Shown here: positions 7,712-15,279 of the stretch, piece after piece
Layout of the letters: every line of letters begins with the position of its first letter
Position numbering within the stretch: the first letter of the stretch is position 1
Source: Ignavibacteria bacterium
Lineage (GTDB): Bacteria > Bacteroidota > Ignavibacteria > Ignavibacteriales > Ignavibacteriaceae
Direction: 5' to 3'
NCBI GenBank assembly: GCA_017302895.1
Contig: JAFLBV010000001.1
Location: 806,001 to 870,000, forward strand
Length of the DNA stretch: 64,000 nt
Position numbers and translations under genes: made by a program
The notes under the pieces: generated by a model
The model's input: the letters and a program-made list of their open reading frames with translations, nothing else
Database searches by the model: none
Told to the model about the DNA's origin: nothing

Positions 7712-8914
7712 TTACAGGTTGAATGCGTTAACGATGTTTTTTACAGCTTCCTCTTTGAATTGCTTGTCGATCAGGCATGAAATTTTTATCTCGGAAGTTG
7801 TGACAAGCTTTACGGGTATGTTTTTTAGTGCGCGGAAAAATGTAGCGGCGACACCTCCCTCGGATTTCATCCCGATCCCCACAACAGAGAGTTTCAAATA
7901 GTCTGAATGATACTCGACCACATGTGTATCGATACCAGAGAGAGAACGGGTGATGGCAGCGTCGAGGTCTTTTACTTTTTCCGAAATGACAGTAAAGGAA
8001 ACAACCAGTTCGTCTCCGGTGTTGATCATCGAAATCATATCGACATTCAATCCCTCCGCAGCAACCTTTTCGAAGAGGTTTTGCACGATTGAGTAGTCTA
8101 CAGGGAGTTTTTTTATAATTACCTGAGTTTCGTTCTCAGTCACACTGCAACCTGTGACCACGGGTTCTTCAATTAAAATATCTTCGTTCACGACATAACT
8201 TCCTTCCTCATCTGAAAAGGTTGAACCACAATAGAGATTAATATTGAATTTTTTTGCGATTTCCACCGAGCGGCTGTGCAGAACCTTTGCGCCAAGTGAA
8301 GCCATTTCGAGCATCTCGTCATATGAGACCTGCTTTAGTTTTTTGGCATTGGGGTGCAGTTTCGGATCGGTTGTGTAGATTCCCGCCACATCACTGTAAA
8401 TCTCACAATCAACACCGAGAGCGGAAGCAAGAGCGACAGCGGAAGTGTCTGATCCACCTCTTCCCAGGGTTGTAATCTCCCAGTCCTCTGTGACACCCTG
8501 AAAACCGGTCACAACCAGAACATCGTATTCCTTCAATTGTTCATTGATGAAGTTTGTATCGAAGTGGAGGATTTTCGCCTGAGTATGGCTTTTTGTGGTT
8601 TTTATCCCTGCCTGAAAAGCATTGAGCGATTTACTCTTTACACCAAGATCTTTAAGAGCCATCGAGACAAGAGAGACCGAAACCTGTTCACCCGTGCTAA
8701 GCAGCATGTCATACTCTCTCGGATCGGGATCGGGCGAAACTTCCCTGGCAAGTTTTATCAGGCCATCGGTGCTTTTTCCCATTGCCGAGACAACAATAAT
8801 CAGCTTAAATCCGGAATCCACCCGTTTTGCTATCCGGGCAGCAACACCAAGGATCTTTTGTGCATCAGCGACGGAACTTCCGCCAAATTTCTGAACGACA
8901 AGTGTGGTGCCCAT
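7712..8914 (-). CDS. lysC: Aspartokinase
   Basis: This enzyme phosphorylates aspartate, the first step toward lysine, threonine and methionine. The 400-residue protein begins with VVQKFGGSSV, the canonical aspartokinase KFGGSS motif, and continues with VVSAMGKSTD, the LSTGEQVSV loop and GRGGSDTSA. The C-terminal ~140 residues hold two ACT-type regulatory modules (around VTGCSVTENETQVIIKKLP and LKLSVVGIGMKSEGG), where lysine or threonine feedback would act. It is a monofunctional kinase without a homoserine dehydrogenase domain. It starts two bases after dapH ends. Confidence 0.95.
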   Translation of the reverse strand: MGTTLVVQKFGGSSVADAQKILGVAARIAKRVDSGFKLIIVVSAMGKSTDGLIKLAREVSPDPDPREYDMLLSTGEQVSVSLVSMALKDLGVKSKSLNAFQAGIKTTKSHTQAKILHFDTNFINEQLKEYDVLVVTGFQGVTEDWEITTLGRGGSDTSAVALASALGVDCEIYSDVAGIYTTDPKLHPNAKKLKQVSYDEMLEMASLGAKVLHSRSVEIAKKFNINLYCGSTFSDEEGSYVVNEDILIEEPVVTGCSVTENETQVIIKKLPVDYSIVQNLFEKVAAEGLNVDMISMINTGDELVVSFTVISEKVKDLDAAITRSLSGIDTHVVEYHSDYLKLSVVGIGMKSEGGVAATFFRALKNIPVKLVTTSEIKISCLIDKQFKEEAVKNIVNAFNL

Positions 8915-8916
8915 CT

Positions 8917-9615
8917 CTATAGACTCCTCAGGGAATCCATTATTATGGTTTTCGACTTTGTCTTTTCGTCAACTTTTTTGATTACCCGAGCCGGAACGCC
9001 GGCGACAACCGTATAAGGCTCCACATCAGAGACAACAATTGCACCTGCGGCAACCACAGCACCTTCGCCAACTTTTATTCCTTCAAGCACAACAGCATTG
9101 GCACCGATAACCACTTTATCACCGATTACTACTGGTTCTGCATTCGGGGGTTCGATGACACCTGCGAGGACAGTTCCGGCACCAATGTGACAGTCTTTTC
9201 CCACTACTGCCCGACCGCCAACTACCACATTCATGTCGATCATTGTCCGGTCACCAATTACGGCTCCAATGTTGATCACCGCTCCCATCATAATAACGCA
9301 ATTGTTGCCGATATCAACTTTGTCGCGGATAATGGCACCCGGTTCAATTCTGGAATTCACTTTCGTAAGATCGAGAAGTGGTACTGCCGAGTGTCTTCTG
9401 TCGTTTTCAATCCGGTAGTGTGAAAATTTCTCCTTGTGGGTTTTGAGCAGGGCAACAAGTTCGGAGTGCTCACAGAAGAGCACTCCCCATTTGTGATCGC
9501 CATAAAACTCCAGACCTGAGAAGTCGATTCCCGCGAGATTACCCGCAAGATAAGCCTTCACGGGCGTTTTTTTTGTGGCTTTGGCTATAAAATCGATTAT
9601 TTCGTAAGAGTCCAT
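8917..9615 (-). CDS. dapH: Tetrahydrodipicolinate N-acetyltransferase
   Basis: The 232-residue protein has the DapH architecture: an N-terminal helical part ([20 protein letters not shown]), then [18 protein letters not shown], and a left-handed beta-helix of hexapeptide repeats from about residue 95 ([20 protein letters not shown] onward). DapH acetylates tetrahydrodipicolinate with acetyl-CoA. Its presence, instead of the succinyl enzyme DapD or the direct aminotransferase DapL, assigns this organism to the acetylase variant of lysine synthesis. It lies between dapB (eight-base gap) and lysC in a compact operon. Confidence 0.93.
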   Translation of the reverse strand: MDSYEIIDFIAKATKKTPVKAYLAGNLAGIDFSGLEFYGDHKWGVLFCEHSELVALLKTHKEKFSHYRIENDRRHSAVPLLDLTKVNSRIEPGAIIRDKVDIGNNCVIMMGAVINIGAVIGDRTMIDMNVVVGGRAVVGKDCHIGAGTVLAGVIEPPNAEPVVIGDKVVIGANAVVLEGIKVGEGAVVAAGAIVVSDVEPYTVVAGVPARVIKKVDEKTKSKTIIMDSLRSL

Positions 9616-9623
9616 GTTATCCG

Positions 9624-10274
9624 TTACTTGTCCTGAAATACAACATCTGTAAATGAATAGAGTCCGTTGCTTTTGGTAAGCGCAAACTCGGCTGCAAGCA
9701 GCACACCTTCGGCAAAAGTTCTTCTGTTTGTCGCAGAATGTGAGATGGAAATCACCTCTCCAAGTCCTGCGAAATAGATGGTGTGGTCTCCCGGAACATT
9801 ACCGAGACGAAGAGAAGAGACCGGCACATCTTTTCCGACAACCTCTTTTAGCATTATTGCAGTTCCCGAAGGTTTGTCTTTTTTGAAACGGTGGTGGGTT
9901 TCGGATATCTCCACATCCCAGCCTTTCAGATTTTCATTCAGGATTGCAGTTGCTTTCAGGAGTATCTGGACCCCTTTTGAATAGTTGTAGCTCTGCACGA
10001 TCGGCAGCTCCTTCGAAAACTCTTTCAGGGCATCGAGTTGAAGCTGACTTAGCCCGGTAGTACCCGAAACGAGAGGACATTTAAATTTTGTCATATGATG
10101 GAGCACCGTGTCAAAAACCTCGGGTTGCGAGAAATCGATAAGCACTTCGGGATCTTCGTCGTGTCTCATACCGTCTAGATCGAGGGTGAAAACGCATTTG
10201 TGTCCCGTTTCGGAAAAAACGCTCTGCAGCTCCCTGCCCATTTTGCCGGAAGCGCCAAACAGTCCGTATTTCAT
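9624..10274 (-). CDS. dapB: 4-hydroxy-tetrahydrodipicolinate reductase
   Basis: The product of DapA is reduced here to tetrahydrodipicolinate. The 216-residue protein starts with the nucleotide-binding [13 protein letters not shown] and contains the hallmark [15 protein letters not shown] with the catalytic His pair (127/128) and the Lys of the substrate pocket. Many DapB proteins have about 270 residues; this one is of the short type, missing part of the N-terminal Rossmann region. That is also known in other bacteria, so it is not taken as damage. The gene begins three bases after dapA ends. Confidence 0.93.
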   Translation of the reverse strand: MKYGLFGASGKMGRELQSVFSETGHKCVFTLDLDGMRHDEDPEVLIDFSQPEVFDTVLHHMTKFKCPLVSGTTGLSQLQLDALKEFSKELPIVQSYNYSKGVQILLKATAILNENLKGWDVEISETHHRFKKDKPSGTAIMLKEVVGKDVPVSSLRLGNVPGDHTIYFAGLGEVISISHSATNRRTFAEGVLLAAEFALTKSNGLYSFTDVVFQDK

Positions 10275-10277
10275 TTT

Positions 10278-11153
10278 TTAAGCTTTCAGTTTGTTAATAG
10301 CCAATCTGATCAGATCACAGCTTCTATCGGAAACAGGAGCGAGAGGCATGCGAAGAGTGTTTTTGCAGAGTCCCAGAATAGAACAGGCCGCTTTTACGGG
10401 AGAGGGACTGGTTTCGATGAACAAAAGGTTCATCATATCGAGATATTTGTTGTGAATTTTTAACGCATCCCCGTTTCTTCCTTCGAGCATGGCGGTGGTC
10501 AGATCGCTCATCTCTCTTGGGAAGACATTGGAAAAGACGGAGATAACACCTTTGCCGCCAAGAGCCATGATTGGGAGTGTCTGGTCGTCATTTCCCGAAA
10601 GGACGGTAAGAGATTCGGGAGCCGCAGCGAGCAGTTTTGCTATTTGCGAAATGTCACCCGATGCCTCTTTTATCGCCACTACATTTTTGCAGTCGCTGTG
10701 TATTCTGAGCATCGTATCGGGAAGCATGTTCATGGCAGTACGGGACGGTACATTGTACAAAATTATCGGAAGATCGGTTTTCTCAGCGATATATTTGTAA
10801 TGTTCGTAAAGACTTGCCTGAGTTCCTTTGTTGTAATAAGGATTCACAATCAGTAAGCCGTCTGCGCCGAGCTTTTCCGCCACCTTGTTGTTTTTTACGA
10901 CATGGGCAGTGCTGTTTGTGCCGGTTCCGACAATTACTTTTGCTTTCCCGCTGTTTGCCTCAACAACGGTAGCGATAATTTTTTCCCGTTCATCTTCTTC
11001 GATAACGGGTGCTTCTCCGGTGGTTCCGAGGACAATGAGCATTTCAACACCATTGTCGATCTGGAAACGGATAAAGCTTTTTAAAGAATTGTAGTCCACT
11101 CCACCATCTTCAAGAAATGGTGTTATTATGGCAGTTCCTGTTCCTTTGAACAT
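10278..11153 (-). CDS. dapA: 4-hydroxy-tetrahydrodipicolinate synthase
   Basis: DapA condenses pyruvate with aspartate semialdehyde. The 291-residue TIM-barrel protein shows the family motifs VLGTTGEAPVIEEDER, LYNVPSRTAMN with the catalytic Tyr133, and VAIKEASGD with the Schiff-base Lys162. It is the first gene of the leftward operon dapA-dapB-dapH-lysC-deacetylase. AAAGGA lies a little over ten bases upstream of the ATG. The 114-base gap to the divergent aminotransferase holds the start signals for both directions. Confidence 0.95.
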   Translation of the reverse strand: MFKGTGTAIITPFLEDGGVDYNSLKSFIRFQIDNGVEMLIVLGTTGEAPVIEEDEREKIIATVVEANSGKAKVIVGTGTNSTAHVVKNNKVAEKLGADGLLIVNPYYNKGTQASLYEHYKYIAEKTDLPIILYNVPSRTAMNMLPDTMLRIHSDCKNVVAIKEASGDISQIAKLLAAAPESLTVLSGNDDQTLPIMALGGKGVISVFSNVFPREMSDLTTAMLEGRNGDALKIHNKYLDMMNLLFIETSPSPVKAACSILGLCKNTLRMPLAPVSDRSCDLIRLAINKLKA

Positions 11154-11211
11154 TCGTTGCAGTCCTTTAGAAATTATTAAAACGAAATAATAAATATAAT
11201 GAATTATTAAG

Positions 11212-11243
11212 TTTGGCGGGAAAAGGCAAAATCAGCAATTTTG
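11212..11243 (+). promoter_or_regulatory. Promoter of the class III aminotransferase gene
   Basis: TTTG (11212-11215), 20 bases, CAATTTTG (11236-11243). The predicted transcript begins near 11250, so the TTG codon at 11241, inside the -7 box, cannot be the start. Confidence 0.6.
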
Positions 11244-11267
11244 AAATTAAAAAAGAGGATTTTTTGC

Positions 11268-12437
11268 ATGAATTTAACTGAATCGTATTTTCTGAATACA
11301 TACAACCGACTGCAGATTGACATTGATCATGGCAGCGGGTCATACCTTATAACAAAAGACGGAGAGAGGTATCTCGATCTGTTCGGCGGTCTCGCCGTGA
11401 ATGCTCTCGGCTACGCACATCCCGGAGTGGTTGAAGCGGTCTCCAAACAAATCGGAAGATTTGGACATTTGTCAAACATGTTTCTCACGGATGTCCAGGT
11501 CGAAATGGCATCACTTCTGATAAAGTACTCCGGAATGGAGAAACTCTTTTTCACCAACAGCGGAACCGAGACTGTGGAAGCTGCAATCAAGCTGATCCGT
11601 GCCGCAAAGGGAAGCGAAAAAATGATCTTCTCACTCTCCGGTGGATTTCATGGCAGGACATACGGCGGACTTTCACTTACCCACAAGGAGAAATACCAAA
11701 AGGGATTTGAACCGCTTCTCCCCAAAACAGGAATGATCAGATATAATGATATCGATGATCTTGTGGGGAAAGTTGATGAAAACACCGCAGCCATTTTCCT
11801 TGAGTTCATTCAGGGAGAGGGGGGAATTTACTCTGTAACGGGTGAATTTGTCTCAAAACTTGAAGAATTACGGAAAAAATTCGGGTTCCTAGTTGTCTCC
11901 GACTGTATTCAATGCGGCATTGGCAGAACCGGGAAGCCATTCTCCCATGAACATTTTAATTTCTTCCCCGATATGATACTCACTGCCAAAGCAATTGGTG
12001 GCGGACTTCCTCTCGGTGCACTCCTCGTCGGCAAGGAATACTCGGAAATTCTGACACCGGGCAGACACGGAACCACATTTGGCGGTAATCCCGTAAGTTG
12101 TGCCGCTGGAATTGTCGTGATGAAGGAAGTTTTCGAAAAGGGACTGATGGAAAACGCTAAAGAGAAGGGCGAGTACCTGATCCAAAAGTTGAAAGAACTT
12201 CAGAAACAATTTCCTGAAAAAATCAAGGAAGTGCGTGGAATGGGACTGATGATTGGTGTGGAACTGACTTTTCCCGGAGCGGGAATCGTTCAGGAGATGC
12301 TGAAACGAAAGTTTTTGGTGAATTGCACCAATGACCGGGTTATCAGGCTTCTCCCTCCCTTGATCATTGAAAAAGAGGAACTCGATAAGTTCTTTTCCGC
12401 ATTCTCTGAAGTAATTGCCATGGCAAAACTTCCGTAA
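11268..12437 (+). CDS. Class III aminotransferase (ArgD-like), possible N-acetyl-DAP aminotransferase
   Basis: From the ATG at 11268 the enzyme has 389 residues. PLP motifs are clear: FTNSGTEAxE-like FTNSGTETVE, SGGFHGRTYG, and LTAKAIGGGLPLG with the Schiff-base Lys241, followed by TTFGGNPVSCAA. This is the acetylornithine/succinyl-DAP aminotransferase family. In most members the Asp that contacts the pyridine nitrogen is followed by Glu (DEVQ-G); here the stretch is SDCIQCGIGRTG, with Cys in the Glu place. The gene is divergent from the dap operon, which lacks the transaminase needed between DapH and the deacetylase, so that role is inferred. An ornithine-type role remains possible. Confidence 0.8.
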   Translation: MNLTESYFLNTYNRLQIDIDHGSGSYLITKDGERYLDLFGGLAVNALGYAHPGVVEAVSKQIGRFGHLSNMFLTDVQVEMASLLIKYSGMEKLFFTNSGTETVEAAIKLIRAAKGSEKMIFSLSGGFHGRTYGGLSLTHKEKYQKGFEPLLPKTGMIRYNDIDDLVGKVDENTAAIFLEFIQGEGGIYSVTGEFVSKLEELRKKFGFLVVSDCIQCGIGRTGKPFSHEHFNFFPDMILTAKAIGGGLPLGALLVGKEYSEILTPGRHGTTFGGNPVSCAAGIVVMKEVFEKGLMENAKEKGEYLIQKLKELQKQFPEKIKEVRGMGLMIGVELTFPGAGIVQEMLKRKFLVNCTNDRVIRLLPPLIIEKEELDKFFSAFSEVIAMAKLP

Positions 12438-12453
12438 CCCCTTTAAAATGAAA

Positions 12454-12482
12454 CAGACCCGGGATGTAAAATTCCGGGTCTG
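12454..12482. terminator. Terminator between aminotransferase and msrB
   Basis: CAGACCCGG pairs with CCGGGTCTG. The minus-strand side is followed by TTTCATTTT, so it mainly serves msrB, and probably also stops the convergent aminotransferase transcript. Confidence 0.7.
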
Positions 12483-12501
12483 CATGTTAAAAATTCATCT
12501 T

Positions 12502-13050
12502 CTACTGTTTTTCGAACTTCAGAGCTGCCGAGTTGATGCAGTATCTCAATCCCGTTGGTTTAGGTCCGTCATTAAAGACATGTCCGAGGTGGGCACCACA
12601 TTTGTCGCAGGTCACTTCAGTTCTCACCATTCCATAAGAGCGGTCGGTATGTTCTGCAATGATATTGCTGTCTTTAGGGGCATAGAAACTGGGCCAGCCG
12701 CAATGAGCATCAAATTTTGTATCAGAAGCGAAAAGGACGGTGCCACATCCAGCACATTTGTAAACTCCCGCAGCTTTGTGATCCCAGTATTCACCCGTAA
12801 ATGGTCTTTCTGTCCCTTTCTGCCTCATAACAAAGAACTGTTCCTCTGTCAGCAGGCTTTTCCATTCCTCTTCAGTTTTCACAACCTTGTCTTTCACATC
12901 TTTTCCTTTTTTGTCAATTACTGTTGAATCCTGCATATTCTTCTCTGTGCTGTTTATCTGCTTTAACTGGCTGTGCTTGTTGATTGCCACTGCTGCAGCG
13001 ACAGCTACAAATAGAATCAGGGTTCCGATAAATAAAATGTGTTTAAGCAT
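12502..13050 (-). CDS. msrB: Membrane-anchored methionine-(R)-sulfoxide reductase
   Basis: MsrB repairs methionine-R-sulfoxide in proteins. The C-terminal 125 residues are a full MsrB domain: [12 protein letters not shown], zinc cysteines in KCAGC (99, 102) and TCDKC (148, 151), CGWPSF, and the catalytic Cys171 in RYCINSAA. In front is a hydrophobic segment (residues 4-23) and a charged linker rich in Lys/Asp (24-57). The enzyme is therefore either tethered to the inner membrane facing the periplasm or secreted. Cys117 in HCGWPSF could act as resolving cysteine. The gene stands alone between two converging or diverging neighbours. Confidence 0.93.
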   Translation of the reverse strand: MLKHILFIGTLILFVAVAAAVAINKHSQLKQINSTEKNMQDSTVIDKKGKDVKDKVVKTEEEWKSLLTEEQFFVMRQKGTERPFTGEYWDHKAAGVYKCAGCGTVLFASDTKFDAHCGWPSFYAPKDSNIIAEHTDRSYGMVRTEVTCDKCGAHLGHVFNDGPKPTGLRYCINSAALKFEKQ

Positions 13051-13374
13051 TCATGCCTCATTTAACAAAGGAAGATATTACGGCGTTCAAAAAACTAAAT
13101 TAATCAATAAAATTACTGAATTAATTTGGTTCAATTTAACAATTCAAGCTGACAATAACAGCTAAAAAAAGCTGCCCTGAAAAAAATATTCCAAAACCTT
13201 AAAAATTTAAGAAAATAAGGCAAGCATACTTAAATATTTTACATATTTAGGTAAGGAGTGATGAGAAATAGTGCTAATCGGTAACAAACCTTAATAAATA
13301 AGGCTGGACCGGTTTTTATCTGATTAAAAAATGTTATAATTTTGCATACAGGATCATACAAATTAGAGCAAATA
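13051..13374. other. Intergenic region between msrB and glnA
   Basis: This 324-base AT-rich stretch holds the start region of msrB (right to left) and the glnA promoter at 13313-13344. An inverted repeat AAATTAAT/ATTAATTT with a 15-base loop lies near 13096-13126 and could be a regulator site. No convincing gene is seen. Confidence 0.5.
13313..13344 (+). promoter_or_regulatory. glnA promoter
   Basis: TTTT (13313-13316), 20 bases, TAATTTTG (13337-13344), a perfect match to the -7 consensus. The expected transcript begins near 13350, about 25 bases before the ATG. Confidence 0.6.
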
Positions 13375-14757
13375 ATGATTAATAATTTATTAAGCCACTG
13401 CAATCGTCTCATTGAAGAGAATGCCATTGAAGTGATCGACCTTAAAAGCATAGATCTTACCGGAAGACTCCATCATATCTCTCTCCCTGTAAGAAGTGGA
13501 ATACTCGAAAAACTTCTCGCCGAAGGTGTCGGGTTTGATGCATCGAGCTACGGATTTTCAAAAGTTGAGAACAGTGACATGGTGCAGATCCCCGATCTGT
13601 CAACCGCTGTCGTCGATCTGTTCAGGGATGCCCCGACACTCAGTTTCTATTCAACGGTTCATCTGACTGATGAAAAAAGAACTCCGTTCCCACAGGACGG
13701 AAGACATATGGCAAAGAAAGTGGAAGCCCTGCTGCAAGAGTACACAGGAGCTGATAAATCGATGTGGGGTCCTGAATTCGAATTTTACATTTTCTCAAAA
13801 GTGAAATACGATACAAGGACAGCCTCATCCTACTATGAAATTGAACATGAAGAGGAATTTCATCGTAATGCATATCATGCTGCAAATCCATTTGATGTAT
13901 ACGATGATTTCAGGGACAAGGCATGCAGCCTTCTCAAACAGGTAGGTGTTGATGTAAAATACCACCATCATGAGGTCGGTGAAAGAGGACAGCAGGAAAT
14001 TGAAACTTATTTTTCAGATCTGCTTGCAACCGCTGACAACATTGTTACCTCAAAGTATGTGCTTTTGAATTTTGCAAGGCAGCAGAATCTGTTTATTACC
14101 TTCATGCCAAAACCTATGTATCAGCAGGCAGGCAACGGGATGCACCTCCACCTTTACCTTACGAAAAACGGTAAAAACGCTTTTTATGAAAAGGGGAGAT
14201 ACGGTAATATCAATGATTTGGGAAGATATTTCATGGGTGGAATCCTGAAACACGGACCTGCTCTTTCTGCGTTTACAAATCCATCTACCAACTCGTATAA
14301 ACGACTCGTCCCCGGATTTGAAGCACCTGTAGTACTTACTTATGGTCAGGGAAACAGGGCGTCTGCCATCAGAATTCCCAAGTATATCAACAATCCTGAC
14401 GAGACCCGATTCGAATACCGTCCGCCTGATGCAACAGCAAACCCATACCTCTGCTTGAGCGCAATCATTCTGGCAGGAATTGACGGAGTGGTCAACAAAA
14501 TTGATCCTGAAGCTGAAGGATTTGGACCATCAGAAAAGCTTGATTTCAGCGACAGAAGCAAGGACAGGCTCCACTTCCTCCCCAGAAACCTTGATGAAGC
14601 TCTCGATGCTCTCGAAATTGACAACGAATTCCTTAAAAGAGGTGGCGTTTTCACAGATCAGTTGATTGCACAATGGATGAAAATCAAACATGAAGAGATA
14701 TCTGCAATAGGCACGATGCCTCATCCGTTTGAATTCAAAATGTACTTCAACTTGTAA
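13375..14757 (+). CDS. glnA: Glutamine synthetase family enzyme
   Basis: From the ATG at 13375 the protein has 460 residues. A TTG codon at 13342 lies in the -7 promoter box and is rejected. Type I glutamine synthetase motifs are in order: WGPEFEFYIF (metal-binding Glu), HHEVGERGQQEIE, GNGMHLHLYL, the ammonia/ATP region NPSTNSYKRLVPGFEAPV and the arginine-rich RFEYRPPDATANPYL. The C terminus HPFEFKMYFNL is typical for the alpha-type enzymes. The adenylylation-site tyrosine loop of the beta type was not seen. It makes glutamine from glutamate and ammonia. Terminator at 14796-14848. Confidence 0.92.
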   Translation: MINNLLSHCNRLIEENAIEVIDLKSIDLTGRLHHISLPVRSGILEKLLAEGVGFDASSYGFSKVENSDMVQIPDLSTAVVDLFRDAPTLSFYSTVHLTDEKRTPFPQDGRHMAKKVEALLQEYTGADKSMWGPEFEFYIFSKVKYDTRTASSYYEIEHEEEFHRNAYHAANPFDVYDDFRDKACSLLKQVGVDVKYHHHEVGERGQQEIETYFSDLLATADNIVTSKYVLLNFARQQNLFITFMPKPMYQQAGNGMHLHLYLTKNGKNAFYEKGRYGNINDLGRYFMGGILKHGPALSAFTNPSTNSYKRLVPGFEAPVVLTYGQGNRASAIRIPKYINNPDETRFEYRPPDATANPYLCLSAIILAGIDGVVNKIDPEAEGFGPSEKLDFSDRSKDRLHFLPRNLDEALDALEIDNEFLKRGGVFTDQLIAQWMKIKHEEISAIGTMPHPFEFKMYFNL

Positions 14758-15279
14758 CCTTTACCATCCGCCGGTATATCCGCGGAGATCAATAGAGGCA
14801 GGATCCAAAGTTTCTCCTCGAAACATTTAGACGGGTCCTGCCTTTTTTATTGGTGTGATCTCCCATACATACCACCACAATAAACACCCCTTCGAATAAT
14901 AATAATAATTTTTTCTTATTAAAATTATCTGTAAATTTGAATCAGGTTTTGTTAGGTTTAATTACATTTTTGTCCACCAGCAACAGAGGTCTTTTTTAAG
15001 ATTCCAAATAATCACCAGAAATTTTTGCAGTTCGAATTCCGGCAAAGGAATAATCAAGAAATTGATCGAACGCATTTTTTTTAAATATAGCTCTTCCCTA
15101 AGCAAACCTGCCCTAAAATCCAAAGGATTTAATTTTCATTACCTGTAGTCATACATCTAACTAAACAAGTTTGTCATTGTCAAAGAATGAACTGTACTGT
15201 TCAGTTATATTAACTTTAGATTTGTTATGTCCCGGTAATTTATCAGTCTACTTTATACCAATTAATCGAAGAGTAATCC
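14758..15279. other. Intergenic region between glnA and the propeller protein
   Basis: These 522 bases hold the glnA terminator and then about 430 AT-rich bases without a credible gene. TAGATTTG at 15217-15224 is a good -7 box about 55 bases before the next start codon, but no -33 box stands at the usual distance. The long leader may contain untested regulation. Confidence 0.4.
14796..14848 (+). terminator. glnA terminator
   Basis: AGGCAGGATCC pairs with GGGTCCTGCCT (one wobble) and is followed by TTTTTT. Confidence 0.85.

Noticed and set aside
9624..10274. dapB as a truncated pseudogene
   Set aside because: It is shorter than many homologues but has all catalytic motifs and both termini; short DapB forms are known.
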